From DASXQK01 sp963724385 (GTDB taxonomy: Bacteria > Pseudomonadota > Alphaproteobacteria > Dongiales > Dongiaceae), in the NCBI GenBank assembly GCA_963724385.1, contig CAVRUJ010000001.1:992001-1056000 (forward strand): DNA of 64,000 nucleotides. Reading direction: 5' to 3'. A model generated the notes under the pieces. The model was not told the origin of the DNA and did not search any database. It saw nothing but the letters and a program-made list of their open reading frames with translations. Of this stretch, positions 33,347 through 41,827 are shown in pieces. The position numbers and the translations under genes are program-made. Within the stretch, counting starts at the first letter, position 1, and every line of letters starts with the position of its first letter.

Positions 33347-35203
33347 CTAGCGCAGACAGGAATTGCGCTGCGCCATCGCCCGCAAGTCCTGCGGCAAGCC
33401 TTGCAGAGGATCCTTGCCCATGGGCTTAAGCGATGCGCCAGAGGAGCCGATCTGTGGCCGGATGCTTGGGTGCTGGAAGTCACCGCTTATGCTGATTGGC
33501 ACGTCCAAGGCAAAGAAGCTCGTCGAGGCAAACTCGGATTGAATGGTCAGGTCGAGGCGCTGACGAAAGAAGTCCACTGACCCGCCTCCGACCAAGGTGC
33601 CGCCGGATGTCCGCAGTCTCAACGGCCAAACGCCGCCCACGCCGTTTCTGAGGTCGACCACTCCCAGCAGGCAATTCACCTCCACGGTGCCATGGCTCGT
33701 GCGAAACAGGGAGCGCAGATCGGTGGAGATCTGCTCGATCAAATCGCGTGCGATATGTCCCTGGGTCACCGCCAATACGGAGTGACCGCGGCTTGCCTTG
33801 AGTGCAGTCCGTGCGGTGCCACCGGTCATGTCCAGGGTTGCGCCGCCATCGAGCCTGCCCGAAATCTGGCCCGCCTTGGCACCGGCCATTTGGGACAGCC
33901 GGTCGATATCGACCCCGGAGACTGCCGCGTGCGCGACCATATGGCCGCCACCGACAACGTTCTCGACTTTACCGGACATGTCGAGCGTACCGCCGGCAAA
34001 CGCAAACTTCAGTTGCTCGAGACTGGCCGCCCCGGAGATGAGACGACCCCGGAATCCCACATCGACCAGGCGCATCGCCCCATAGGTGAGGATTTTGGCG
34101 GCGAGATGGGCGGCGATGTTCGTGCCCCGCTTCTCGTCGGATCGGAGCGACAAAGTGCCCCAATCGCCAGTCTTCGCGCCGCCGGCCTTGGTCGCGGAGG
34201 CAAACAGCGGGCTCAGGTCGAGTGTGGCAAAAGCGAGGTCGGTGCTTATGCTGTCTGTTTGACCGCGGCCTCCCTCGTCCAACGTGAGCGCCCCGGTGAA
34301 GGCATTGCCCACAAGACTTCCGCTGGCATCGGATATCTGCCAATGGTTGCCGTTCCGGTTCAGATTACCACCGAGCTGAAGCGACGGATTGTAGCCGCTC
34401 GCTCCGTTGAACGCCCGCAGCAGGTCGTCCAGCTTCTGCGCCTTAATCTTGATTGGTCCCTGCACACCGTCGAAATTCATGGGATCCATGACGGTGCCCT
34501 TGAAATCGATGGCGGTCTCGGCATTGGCGATGGAAATGGCCATGCCATACGGCAGCGACGCATCCCGCATGATGTTGAAAGATTGCACTTCGCCCACTAG
34601 CTCGGCAGCCAGGTCGTTGAAGGCGCCGTCGAGAGCAATGGCCACGGGCTGATCGGCACCGGCGGAGTGGATCTTGAGGTCACGCAGTTCGAGGCGCAGC
34701 CAATTGCCGCTTGACACTCGAACGCCCACCTTGCCGCCGCGGAGGGAAAAATCGATCAGCGTGGGAAACCGGGAACGGATAAAGAAAGGGGCCTTCGGCG
34801 GCGGCGATCCGATTTTCCCGATATGCCAGTTGGCAGCGCCATCGCCATTGCGCTCGACGACGATGACCGGGTTTACCACCTCCAATTTCTCGAACCGCAG
34901 GGCGCCGCCGAAGAGCGACCAGACGTCGATTTCCGCCGAAACGCTGTCCATCTGCAGCATCTCCGGAGAACTGCCCCAGGGCGCGTTGGCGAGCCGGAAA
35001 TCGCGGAGTTCAACGGATAGCGGATTGCCCCATCCGATCCGCAAGCTGCCGATGGTCATGCGCCGGCCGAGTGACGCGCTCCCATATTCCTCGAGCAAAT
35101 GGCGCAGATCGACCGAGACCAGCAGCAAGATCGAGCCCACACCGAGCAAGGCTACGGCGCCCAGCAGTCCGGATACCCAAACTATAAGGCGTCTACGGGA
35201 CAA
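33347..35203 (-). CDS. AsmA family protein
   Basis: 618 residues, an N-terminal membrane helix (IVWVSGLLGAVALLGVGSIL, about residues 8-27) and then a long beta-rich periplasmic region with repeated AsmA motifs: MTIGSLRIGWGNPLSVELRD near the start, SAEIDVWSLFGGALRFEKLE after it, and LDLTIQSEFASTSFFALDVP in the C-terminal AsmA_2 region, ending SGDFQHPSIRPQ. AsmA-like proteins are implicated in outer-membrane lipid transport. Start is TTG 35203 with an AGGCGG site. It lies between two copies of repeat B. Confidence 0.88.
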   Translation of the reverse strand: MSRRRLIVWVSGLLGAVALLGVGSILLLVSVDLRHLLEEYGSASLGRRMTIGSLRIGWGNPLSVELRDFRLANAPWGSSPEMLQMDSVSAEIDVWSLFGGALRFEKLEVVNPVIVVERNGDGAANWHIGKIGSPPPKAPFFIRSRFPTLIDFSLRGGKVGVRVSSGNWLRLELRDLKIHSAGADQPVAIALDGAFNDLAAELVGEVQSFNIMRDASLPYGMAISIANAETAIDFKGTVMDPMNFDGVQGPIKIKAQKLDDLLRAFNGASGYNPSLQLGGNLNRNGNHWQISDASGSLVGNAFTGALTLDEGGRGQTDSISTDLAFATLDLSPLFASATKAGGAKTGDWGTLSLRSDEKRGTNIAAHLAAKILTYGAMRLVDVGFRGRLISGAASLEQLKFAFAGGTLDMSGKVENVVGGGHMVAHAAVSGVDIDRLSQMAGAKAGQISGRLDGGATLDMTGGTARTALKASRGHSVLAVTQGHIARDLIEQISTDLRSLFRTSHGTVEVNCLLGVVDLRNGVGGVWPLRLRTSGGTLVGGGSVDFFRQRLDLTIQSEFASTSFFALDVPISISGDFQHPSIRPQIGSSGASLKPMGKDPLQGLPQDLRAMAQRNSCLR

Positions 35204-35346
35204 GCGCCGCCTTGCCGGTCGGAGTCCGTCGAGTCCTCATTTGGCAGGCCGCGGCTCGGAAGCAAAGCCTCGGCGCAGCCGTCGGTCGCTCCCGGCGCGG
35301 GCGCCTAGGCAGTGCGCGTGCCCGCATCGCTCATCCTTGAAGGCTC

Positions 35347-35424
35347 TCAATGCCAGAAGATCAGGATCAGGATGATAATGGGAATGGGGATCCCTACCAA
35401 CCTCATAAGAATTCCGCGACCCAT
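35347..35424 (-). CDS. 25-residue membrane protein
   Basis: From ATG 35424, after GAGG, the ORF reads MGRGILMRLVGIPIPIIILI followed by LIFWH and a stop. From memory, tiny proteins of the form MGRGxLxxLxGxPIPIIIL are widespread in Rhizobiales and relatives, so this is probably a real small membrane protein. It is one helix with a Pro-Ile-Pro kink. Its role is unknown. Confidence 0.65.
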   Translation of the reverse strand: MGRGILMRLVGIPIPIIILILIFWH

Positions 35425-35473
35425 GATGACCTCGCTTTCAGTTGGACGAGGAATCTGAGCGGCGCGGGATACC

Positions 35474-35848
35474 TCATGTATCGAGCTCCCCATCCCCGAC
35501 CACGCTTTTTTTCAGCAGACGGTTCTCCAGAATAAGCTCGGCCAGGGCTTCCTTCAGCTGACGGACTTCGGCCCTCAGGGTCTTGAGCTCCCCGGTCGTC
35601 GCCTCCTGGACCGTGTCGCCAGCCAGCCGCTTCTTGCCTGCCTCCAGGAACTCTTTCGACCAGCGGTAATACAGGTTCTGGTGAATGCCTTCCTTGCGGC
35701 ACAGCTCGGCGATGCTGTCCTCGCCTCGTAGCCCCGCAATCACGATCCGGATCTTGTCCTCGGCGCCGAAATGCCGCCGGGTTGCCCGCTTGATGTCGCG
35801 TACCGTCTTCTCCGCAGCGTCCGAAAGTTCGTCGGGTTTCCGTCTCAT
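35474..35848 (-). mobile_element. IS3-family transposase OrfA, remnant of an insertion sequence
   Basis: 124 residues: MRRKPDELSDAAEKTVRDIK, then the HTH_Tnp_1 helix-turn-helix KIRIVIAGLRGEDSIAELCR and LYYRWSKEFLEAGKKR, and a leucine-zipper-like tail ELKTLRAEVRQLKEALAELI. GAGGAG precedes the ATG. No orfB (catalytic DDE part) follows, so the element cannot transpose. A terminus-like sequence (TGTACACCGTCAGCG on the minus strand) is near 35934. Confidence 0.8.
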
Positions 35849-35939
35849 CTTCGCTCCTCAAAAGGCTACGATGAGCCAGAGACCCACCCTTCCTCAATCC
35901 GCCTCTTCCGTCCAACTCTCGCTGACGGTGTACACGTGA

Positions 35940-35973
35940 GATTGTGTGGTGAAATAGGGCCATGCCCGACAAC
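35940..35973. repeat. Short repeat A, copy 2
   Basis: About 33 bases matching 33076-33107, starting just outside the presumed IS3 end. It may be the sequence into which the element inserted, or part of it. Confidence 0.55.
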
Positions 35974-36036
35974 GCAGCGTCGCTCGCCGGCACAAGAGCC
36001 CCGGGGTGGGAATCCGAGGGAGGGGCTAAGGCTGCT

Positions 36037-36240
36037 CTATCGACGGCGAAGATAGTTTTGGGCGGCCGCTCTCCGCCGCGCTGCCCGTAGCTCGGCCTCT
36101 AGCGCCTCGACCTTCTCCGACAACACCTTGATCGTCGCGAGGCACACACCGATGGCGTCGATGGTGCAGATGATCACACCATCGCCGACGCCAGTCGTCG
36201 CCCGGAAGACCTCGGCATAGTCGCCACTGTGGATCGGGGA
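36037..36240 (-). pseudogene. C-terminal fragment of a tail-fibre/S74-type protein
   Basis: An open frame without a start reads SGDYAEVFRATTGVGDGVII, then CTIDAIGVCLATIKVLSEKV and an alpha-helical EALEAELRAARRR before the stop at 36037. This resembles the C-terminal intramolecular-chaperone end of phage tail-spike/fibre-like proteins with a terminal coiled coil. Upstream is a stop, so the rest of the gene is gone. Confidence 0.5.
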
Positions 36241-36454
36241 TCACAACTCTCGAAGACCTCCGAGCTTCTTCGCGCCATTCGGCGAGTGGTTCGCCAGCGC
36301 GAGAAAGGCCATGGCTTCAGCCCCTATCCGGTCGACGATTGTCCGGGTGATTGCAATTGTCGCGTTGCTCCCGACGCGATCCCAGTTTTATCGGCTGCCC
36401 ACCAGACCCAGGACAAGAGCCCGAGGTTGTTCGGCGCCGAGTGGCATGTCATTG

Positions 36455-36514
36455 CTTCGCTCTGGTTGCCGGGCGTCGGGGAAATGTACGATCCCCTCGG
36501 CACAAGGTGAGGCG
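36455..36514. repeat. 60-bp direct repeat B, copy 2
   Basis: Second copy of 33121-33180 with two substitutions. It ends ten bases before the start of the TylF-like gene, so it may include that gene's leader. Confidence 0.8.
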
Positions 36515-36523
36515 CCGGTCAGG

Positions 36524-37297
36524 ATGGAGATGGAACTCAGCGGCGAATTGAGAGCGCGCTACCTCGACTTGCTGGAGAAGTCGCTGGGAAACGCCATCTA
36601 CGGCGAGAGCGAGGCTGAGATGGCGCTCAGAAGCCTGCTCCAGCGCCTGCGTCATCCTTATCTCACCCGCCGGGGCGCCTTTGCCTGGCCGGCAAGGGCC
36701 CACTCCATGATCGGTCAAGCGCGCCTCCGGCATCTGCGCGGACTGGTGGAGCGGACGATCTACGAAGACATACCGGGCGACTACATCGAGACCGGGGTAT
36801 GGCGCGGCGGGGCGTCCATTCTCATGCGCGGCGTCCTCGCCGCCCACGGCATTCGCGATCGGCGCGTATTTTGCGCCAACTCCTTCGAAGGACTGCCGCG
36901 GCCCGATGCGGCGCGCTTTCCGGCCGACCGGCGCGATCGTCTCCATGCCTTCGCGGAACTTGCCGTGTCCGAGGAAACCGTGCGCAGGAACTTCGCCGCA
37001 TACGATCTGCTGGACGACCAGGTGGTCTTCTTGAAGGGCCTCTTCAAGGACACCCTGCCCGGCGTCAGGGCCAACCGCTTCGCCCTGATACGCCTGGACG
37101 GCGACATGTACGAATCGACGCTCGACGCGCTTACCAATCTCTATGACTCGGTCTCCGAACGCGGATTCATCGTGATCGACGACTATGGAGCATTGATGAA
37201 CTGCAAGAGGGCCGTCCACGACTTCATCGATCAACGGCGTCTGAGCGTGCAAATCCAGCCCGTCGACCACAGTTGCGTCTGGTGGACCAAGAGCTAG
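36524..37297 (+). CDS. TylF/MycF-family O-methyltransferase
   Basis: 257 residues of the macrocin-O-methyltransferase family: IPGDYIETGVWRGGASILMR (SAM-binding start), VFCANSFEGLPRPDA, ANRFALIRLDGDMYESTLDA (metal/substrate region) and GFIVIDDYGALMNCKRAVHD. Such enzymes methylate sugar hydroxyls on antibiotics or glycans. Within a glycan region it is likely to modify a surface polysaccharide. The start could be ATG 36524 or 36530. Confidence 0.85.
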   Translation: MEMELSGELRARYLDLLEKSLGNAIYGESEAEMALRSLLQRLRHPYLTRRGAFAWPARAHSMIGQARLRHLRGLVERTIYEDIPGDYIETGVWRGGASILMRGVLAAHGIRDRRVFCANSFEGLPRPDAARFPADRRDRLHAFAELAVSEETVRRNFAAYDLLDDQVVFLKGLFKDTLPGVRANRFALIRLDGDMYESTLDALTNLYDSVSERGFIVIDDYGALMNCKRAVHDFIDQRRLSVQIQPVDHSCVWWTKS

Positions 37298-37333
37298 TGC
37301 CGCGAGCCAACAGACCTATGACCACATCGGACA

Positions 37334-38134
37334 ATGGATAAGGCCATGCTCCTCGTGACCGGCGCTGACCACACCCATGGCGCTTCGCTCCGGCAAATGC
37401 TGGCCAGCGTCGGACGCCACGAGCCGGACCTGCGCGTGGTCGTCTATGATCTCGGCCTCACGGCCTGGCAAAGGTGGCGGATCGGCAAGCGCCGCCAGCT
37501 GGAATGGCGACGGTTCGAGTTCGAACAGTACCCGGCCTACTTCGACATCAAAGTGAATGCCGGCGAATTCGCCTGGAAGCCGGTCATCATAGCCGATCTT
37601 CTCGAGGAGGCCGGGGAGCCCGTCCTCTGGCTGGATGCCGGCGCCGTCGTTACGGAGCCGCTGACGGCGCTGCGTGCGGCGGTCCGCAGATGCGGCTTCT
37701 ATTCGCCCCGGTCTTCGGGGACCATCGTCGATTGGACGCATCCGAAAGTGCTGGCATATTTCAGATTGGACGCAGACTGGGCGCGTGACAAACCCAACCT
37801 TCGCGGCGGCTGTGTCGCCTTCGATCCCTCCTTTGAAGCGGCCCGCGAGCTTGCACGGCGCTGGCGGCAAGGCGCGCTTGTGAAGGAATGCATCGCTCCC
37901 GAAGGGTCCGACCGCAAGAACCATCGGCAGGACCAGGCCTTGCTGACCGTGCTGGCCCATCTGGCGGGCTTGGCTGACGCGAGTGACCCCAATGTGCTGG
38001 GCTTCAAGACCCATCAAGACATAGACGGATGGAAGAATCCGATTCTCCTCCGCGTGAAGGGAATCCTGTTTCCCCGCGGCGTGCCGCCGGCGCTGAAAAA
38101 GCTTCGCGACTCTTTGGGCCTAGGCCCCCGCTGA
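37334..38134 (+). CDS. Glycosyltransferase-like protein (DUF1647-type)
   Basis: 266 residues: MLLVTGADHTHGASLRQMLA, then VVVYDLGLTAWQ, FAWKPVIIADLLEEAGEPVL, WLDAGAVV and a later RQDQALLTVLAHLAGLAD. The arrangement (donor-binding N-terminus, WLDAG acidic motif, DQAL) fits the GT-A-like DUF1647 group. It probably adds a sugar in the same pathway as the TylF-like methyltransferase 36 bases upstream. Confidence 0.7.
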   Translation: MDKAMLLVTGADHTHGASLRQMLASVGRHEPDLRVVVYDLGLTAWQRWRIGKRRQLEWRRFEFEQYPAYFDIKVNAGEFAWKPVIIADLLEEAGEPVLWLDAGAVVTEPLTALRAAVRRCGFYSPRSSGTIVDWTHPKVLAYFRLDADWARDKPNLRGGCVAFDPSFEAARELARRWRQGALVKECIAPEGSDRKNHRQDQALLTVLAHLAGLADASDPNVLGFKTHQDIDGWKNPILLRVKGILFPRGVPPALKKLRDSLGLGPR

Positions 38135-38398
38135 GCCGCTACGGGCCGGCGGCAGGTTCACCTGGCCGCTCTCGACATCGTGCTGCACCCGCACCATGGC
38201 CGACTGAATCAAGTCGACGCCCTGCTTCTTGCGGGCGAACTCGACATCCCGGTCGGAGAGCGAGGCAAGCTCTCTCGTGATGGGCTGGCTGCTCTCGAAT
38301 ATGCCGAGATGCCAACTGCCGGAATATTGCGCCGCCCTCACTTCCAACCAGCGGCCGTCATGCGAAAAACGCCGGCGCATCAGCAAACAGTACCCCAT
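38120..38398 (-). CDS. Small unknown protein
   Basis: 92 residues from ATG 38398, which has a strong AAGGAG site: MGYCLLMRRRFSHDGRWLEV, AAQYSGSWHLGIFESSQPIT, then a charged C-terminal half. No membrane helix. Upstream in-frame methionines would lengthen it but lack that site. It overlaps the 3' end of the glycosyltransferase-like gene on the opposite strand. No family recognised. Confidence 0.55.
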   Translation of the reverse strand: MGYCLLMRRRFSHDGRWLEVRAAQYSGSWHLGIFESSQPITRELASLSDRDVEFARKKQGVDLIQSAMVRVQHDVESGQVNLPPARSGSAGA

Positions 38399-38599
38399 GG
38401 CTCCTTCCCCCTTCGAGGCTCGGCCGCCAAGGGCTTCCCGCCCAATCGGCCTCCTCGGCCATTTTCCAAGCAAAGCCATCCTCGCCCCAAAAGTACTACA
38501 AAAGTGTAAATGCCGGCTGCAGGCCCCGCCGATGCCGTGGCTCCCGAGCGAAATGCCGGATAGCATGCCTGCTGTCCTTCAGAACTGTCTCGGACGGTC

Positions 38600-39283
38600 A
38601 TGCAGGCAAATGCGCTCCTTCCGGAGGCGCTGGGATCCTTCGTCGCCTCGCTGCTGTTCGTCACCGCGGCCCTGTTCCCCATCGTCAACCCTCTGGGAAT
38701 GGCGCCGATCTTCCTCAGCTACACGGCCGGCGTGGGTGCGGGTACCCGGGACCAGCTCGCCCGGCGCATCGCCTACAACAGCTTCATTCTGGCCGCAGTC
38801 TCGCTCGTCGCTGGCTCCCATCTCCTGCACTTCTTCGGATTGAGCCTGCCGGCCGTACAGATCGGCGGCGGCTTGGTCGTGGCGGCCACGGGCTGGCGGA
38901 TCCTGAACCGCGGGGCCGACGATCCGGAGCGCCGCGCGCCGACACCCTCGCCTGAAGCAGTGCTGGCGAGCGCTTTCTATCCCCTCACCATGCCGCTCAC
39001 GGTCGGTCCCGGCTCCATCGCCGTCATGCTGGCCATCGGCAGCAATGCGCCGGCGGCCTCGGCCGGCAACGACTATCTGCTGCCGGAAGCCCTGGGTGGC
39101 CTCGCCGGTGTCGCCATCGTCGCCCTCTCCGTCTATGTGAGCTACCGCTATGCCGAGCCGATCCTCAGGCGCCTCGGCGACAGCGGGATCAACGTGCTCC
39201 TGCGCCTGTCCGCTTTCATCCTGCTCTGCCTCGGCGTGCAGATCCTGCTGAACGGCTATCGCGCCGCTGTTCTTGCCGGCTGA
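38600..39283 (+). CDS. MarC family integral membrane protein
   Basis: 227 residues, six membrane helices. Family marks: LFVTAALFPIVNPLGMAPIF near the N-terminus, GGGLVVAATGWRIL, and YPLTMPLTVGPGSIAVML, then LSAFILLCLGVQILLNG. MarC proteins are conserved inner-membrane proteins of unproven function, once linked to multiple antibiotic resistance. The gene stands alone and converges with the anti-sigma gene. Confidence 0.9.
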   Translation: MQANALLPEALGSFVASLLFVTAALFPIVNPLGMAPIFLSYTAGVGAGTRDQLARRIAYNSFILAAVSLVAGSHLLHFFGLSLPAVQIGGGLVVAATGWRILNRGADDPERRAPTPSPEAVLASAFYPLTMPLTVGPGSIAVMLAIGSNAPAASAGNDYLLPEALGGLAGVAIVALSVYVSYRYAEPILRRLGDSGINVLLRLSAFILLCLGVQILLNGYRAAVLAG

Positions 39284-39300
39284 GGCGAGCCAGCGCTTGC

Positions 39301-40080
39301 CTAGAGTGGCTTGCGCAGGAGGGCTTCCAGTTGCGCCAAGGCGTCGGCCTCCACATCGGAGACCAGCCAGAAGGACATGTCGCCCTCCATCCAATGGCGG
39401 ATGTTGTAGCCTTGGCGCTGGGTCACCGAGGGCAGGCCCTCGCGCTGGCTCGGATCGGACCAGACGAAGAGGTTGATCGGATGCTTGCCGTGCCGGTAGA
39501 CGATTGCCGCCACCGGCCGATGATCGAGATAGTCGAGCCGGCCGCCGACGAGCTCGAATCCCGCGGCGGCGAAGTCGCGCACCGGCGGCGCGGTGTCGAT
39601 GCGGCCGTTGAACCAGGGCTTGACCGTATGCTGGTCGGTCGAGAGCACGTCGGTCAGGTGGCCCGCGAGCAGCGAGCGCACATGGTCGTCCACCACCTGC
39701 TGGGTGATGCGGTCGCCTTCCGCGGGGAGCGAAGCCAGGTAGCCGGTCCCGCCGCTCACCACTATGGCCAGCAGGAAGGAAGCAGCGAGCGCGATCGGCC
39801 GCCAAGCCGCCTCGCGCGAGCGGACGGGGCTGGGCTTGGCAAGCGGCAAGACCTTGCCGCCCTCGGGGAGGCGGGCGGCGAGCGCGCGGACCAAGCCTTC
39901 AGGCGCCTTGTAATAACTGGCGCCGGCCTTCAGCCGGCGCGAGAAGTCCCTGCGCGCCGCGAGCTCGGCCCGGCAGGCGGCGCAGTCCGCGAGATGGGCC
40001 TCGATCTCGGCCTTGGCGGCGGGTGTCACCTCGCCGTCCAGATAGGCGCCGGCGAGGCTCAGCAGTTCCTTACAGTCCAT
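39301..40080 (-). CDS. Anti-sigma factor with zinc-finger domain
   Basis: 259 residues: N-terminal zf-HC2 region (CKELLSLAGAYLDGEVTPAA, then HLADCAACRAEL with the HxxxCxxC motif), a single membrane helix (PIALAASFLLAIVVSGGTGYL, quoted to about residue 112), and a periplasmic sensor domain. It should hold the ECF sigma factor at the membrane until a signal arrives. Its start overlaps the sigma factor gene by 11 bases. Confidence 0.88.
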   Translation of the reverse strand: MDCKELLSLAGAYLDGEVTPAAKAEIEAHLADCAACRAELAARRDFSRRLKAGASYYKAPEGLVRALAARLPEGGKVLPLAKPSPVRSREAAWRPIALAASFLLAIVVSGGTGYLASLPAEGDRITQQVVDDHVRSLLAGHLTDVLSTDQHTVKPWFNGRIDTAPPVRDFAAAGFELVGGRLDYLDHRPVAAIVYRHGKHPINLFVWSDPSQREGLPSVTQRQGYNIRHWMEGDMSFWLVSDVEADALAQLEALLRKPL

Positions 40081-40621
40081 GGCGATCCTCTTGCGCCTGT
40101 TGGCGGGCCCATTGGGCGCGCAGGCGCTCCCGCGCGCGCGACAGGCGCGACATGACGGTGCCGATCGGCAGCGCAGTGATCTCGGCGATCTCCCGGTAGG
40201 AGAGCTCCTCCAGCTCGCGCAGGATCACCACTTCGCGGAATTCCGGCGGGAGTGCCCCGATCAGCCGGTCGAGCAGCGCCCGTTCGTCAGAGGCAAGGAG
40301 AGCGCGTTCCGGCGTCTCGGGTTCGTCCTTCCCGCCAGCGACCAGCGCTTCGCTTGCCGCGTCGTCCAGCGGCCCCAGTTCACCCGGCCGGTTCTTGGCG
40401 AGCCAGGTGAAGCAGGCATGGCGCACGATGCTGAGCAGCCAGGCCTTAGCCTTGTCGCCGCCCGAAAAGCCATCGAAATAGCGCAAGGCCCTGAGGCAGG
40501 CTTCCTGAACGACGTCCTCGGCGTCGGCCTCGTTGCGGGTCAGCCAACGCGCCAGATTGTAGGCTGCCCCCAGATGCGGGAGCACTGTCCGCTCGAAGCC
40601 ATCGAGCCGCCTGTCGCCCAT
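40070..40621 (-). CDS. ECF RNA polymerase sigma factor
   Basis: 183 residues: sigma-70 region 2 (LGAAYNLARWLTRNEADAED, VVQEACLRALRYFDGF) and region 4 (LPPEFREVVILRELEELSYR, EIAEITALPIGTVMSRLSRA). Start ATG 40621 chosen for its AGAGGCG site and because family proteins begin near here; an ATG at 40663 and a start at 40681 are possible. It is transcribed with the anti-sigma gene and probably from its own promoter (GGGAATA-N17-GTCTT at 40728-40756). Confidence 0.9.
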   Translation of the reverse strand: MGDRRLDGFERTVLPHLGAAYNLARWLTRNEADAEDVVQEACLRALRYFDGFSGGDKAKAWLLSIVRHACFTWLAKNRPGELGPLDDAASEALVAGGKDEPETPERALLASDERALLDRLIGALPPEFREVVILRELEELSYREIAEITALPIGTVMSRLSRARERLRAQWARQQAQEDRHGL

Positions 40622-40727
40622 CGCCTCTGTCGTATACGGCGCCTCCGCCGGCGTCCACAGCATAGTCCGGGATATCCGCAATCTGTCGCTTCGCCCTGGC
40701 CGGCCTTGGCGCCGGACCTCCGAATTG

Positions 40728-40756
40728 AAGACTCAGGCCGGCCCGCGGTTATTCCC
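40728..40756 (-). promoter_or_regulatory. Predicted ECF promoter for the sigma/anti-sigma operon
   Basis: On the minus strand GGGAATA (40756-40750), 17 bases, then GTCTT (40732-40728). The same -35/-10 pair with the same 17-base spacing is found on the other strand at 40775-40803. Shared motifs with exact spacing in a divergent ECF region point to autoregulation. Confidence 0.72.
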
Positions 40757-40774
40757 AGAAAACTTCCTACGACC

Positions 40775-40803
40775 GGGAATATCCCGCGCCGACCTCTGGT
40801 CTT
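40775..40803 (+). promoter_or_regulatory. Predicted ECF promoter for the phosphoesterase/cupredoxin operon
   Basis: GGGAATA (40775-40781), 17 bases, GTCTT (40799-40803), 38 bases ahead of the phosphoesterase ATG. It mirrors the promoter at 40728-40756. Confidence 0.72.
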
Positions 40804-40841
40804 GCCATTCGACTGCTCACGAAAACCCAGGAGAGATCGCC

Positions 40842-41804
40842 ATGTCGGAGCCTTCGAATGCGAAGCGGACCTCGAAACCGGAGCTTTTGGGCCGGGACGG
40901 CCTGGACCGCCGCGGCCTGCTGAAATGCATGGCCTGGGCGGGTGCCGGCGTCGTCTGGAGCGTCGCCGGCGGCGTGCCCCGTTCAATGGGCCTCGCCGAC
41001 GCCTATGGCGCATCGTTGGCCGGGCTCAGCTTCGTCCAGATCAGCGACAGCCATATCGGGTTCAACAAGGCCGCCAACCCTCACCCCGACGCCACCATGA
41101 CCCAGGCGGTCGCCAGCATCCGCGCCTTGCCGACGCCGCCGGCCTTCCTCATCCACACCGGCGACATCACCCATCTTTCGAAGCCGGAGCAGTACGACAT
41201 GGCCGCCGAGATCATCAAGGGCGCCAACAGCGAGGTCCACTATGTGCCGGGCGAGCATGATTGGCTCGACGGCGGCACGGCCTTCAAGGCGCGCCACGGC
41301 GACGGCACCAAGGGCGACGGCTGGTACAGCTTCGACAGCCAGGGGGTTCATTTCGTCGCCCTGGTGAACGTGGTCAATTTCAAGGCCGGCAGCCTCACCA
41401 GCCTCGGACCGGATCAGATCGCCTGGCTGAAGGATGACGTGAGCGGGCTCGCCGCAAGCACGCCCATCGTGGTCTTCACCCATATTCCGATGTGGGCCGT
41501 GTTCCCCAAATGGGGCTGGGGCACGGAGGATAGCGGCGAGGCCCTGGCGCTTCTGAAGCGCTTCGGTTCGGTAACGGTGCTGAACGGCCATATCCACCAG
41601 GTGCTGCAGAAGGTGGAGGGCAACGTCGCCTTCCACACCGCCATGTCCACGGCCTATCCCCAGCCGGCACCGGGTGCTGCTGCCTCGCCGGGTCCTTTGA
41701 AGGTTCCGGCCGACAAGCTCGGAAGCTACCTCGGCGTTCGCGAGGTGACCTATGTCGAGGGCCAGTCCTCCCTGGCCATCCTCGACAAGCCGCTCACGGC
41801 CTAG
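40842..41804 (+). CDS. Tat-exported metallophosphoesterase (Icc-like)
   Basis: 320 residues. A twin-arginine signal (GLDRRGLLKCMAWAGAGVVW) opens it. Calcineurin-type metal motifs follow: QISDSHIGF (DxH), IHTGDITH (GD), GEHDWLD (GNHD variant), FTHIPMW and LNGHIHQ. Substrate unknown. ATG 40842 follows AGGAGAG. It leads a two-gene operon with the cupredoxin and is divergent from an ECF sigma factor likely to control it. Confidence 0.88.
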   Translation: MSEPSNAKRTSKPELLGRDGLDRRGLLKCMAWAGAGVVWSVAGGVPRSMGLADAYGASLAGLSFVQISDSHIGFNKAANPHPDATMTQAVASIRALPTPPAFLIHTGDITHLSKPEQYDMAAEIIKGANSEVHYVPGEHDWLDGGTAFKARHGDGTKGDGWYSFDSQGVHFVALVNVVNFKAGSLTSLGPDQIAWLKDDVSGLAASTPIVVFTHIPMWAVFPKWGWGTEDSGEALALLKRFGSVTVLNGHIHQVLQKVEGNVAFHTAMSTAYPQPAPGAAASPGPLKVPADKLGSYLGVREVTYVEGQSSLAILDKPLTA

Positions 41805-41827
41805 CCCGAAGGAGGAAGGAAAGCTCC

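Noticed and set aside
36229..36510. A 93-codon plus-strand ORF before the TylF-like gene
   Set aside because: It is made partly of repeat B translated in one frame, with no supporting motif.
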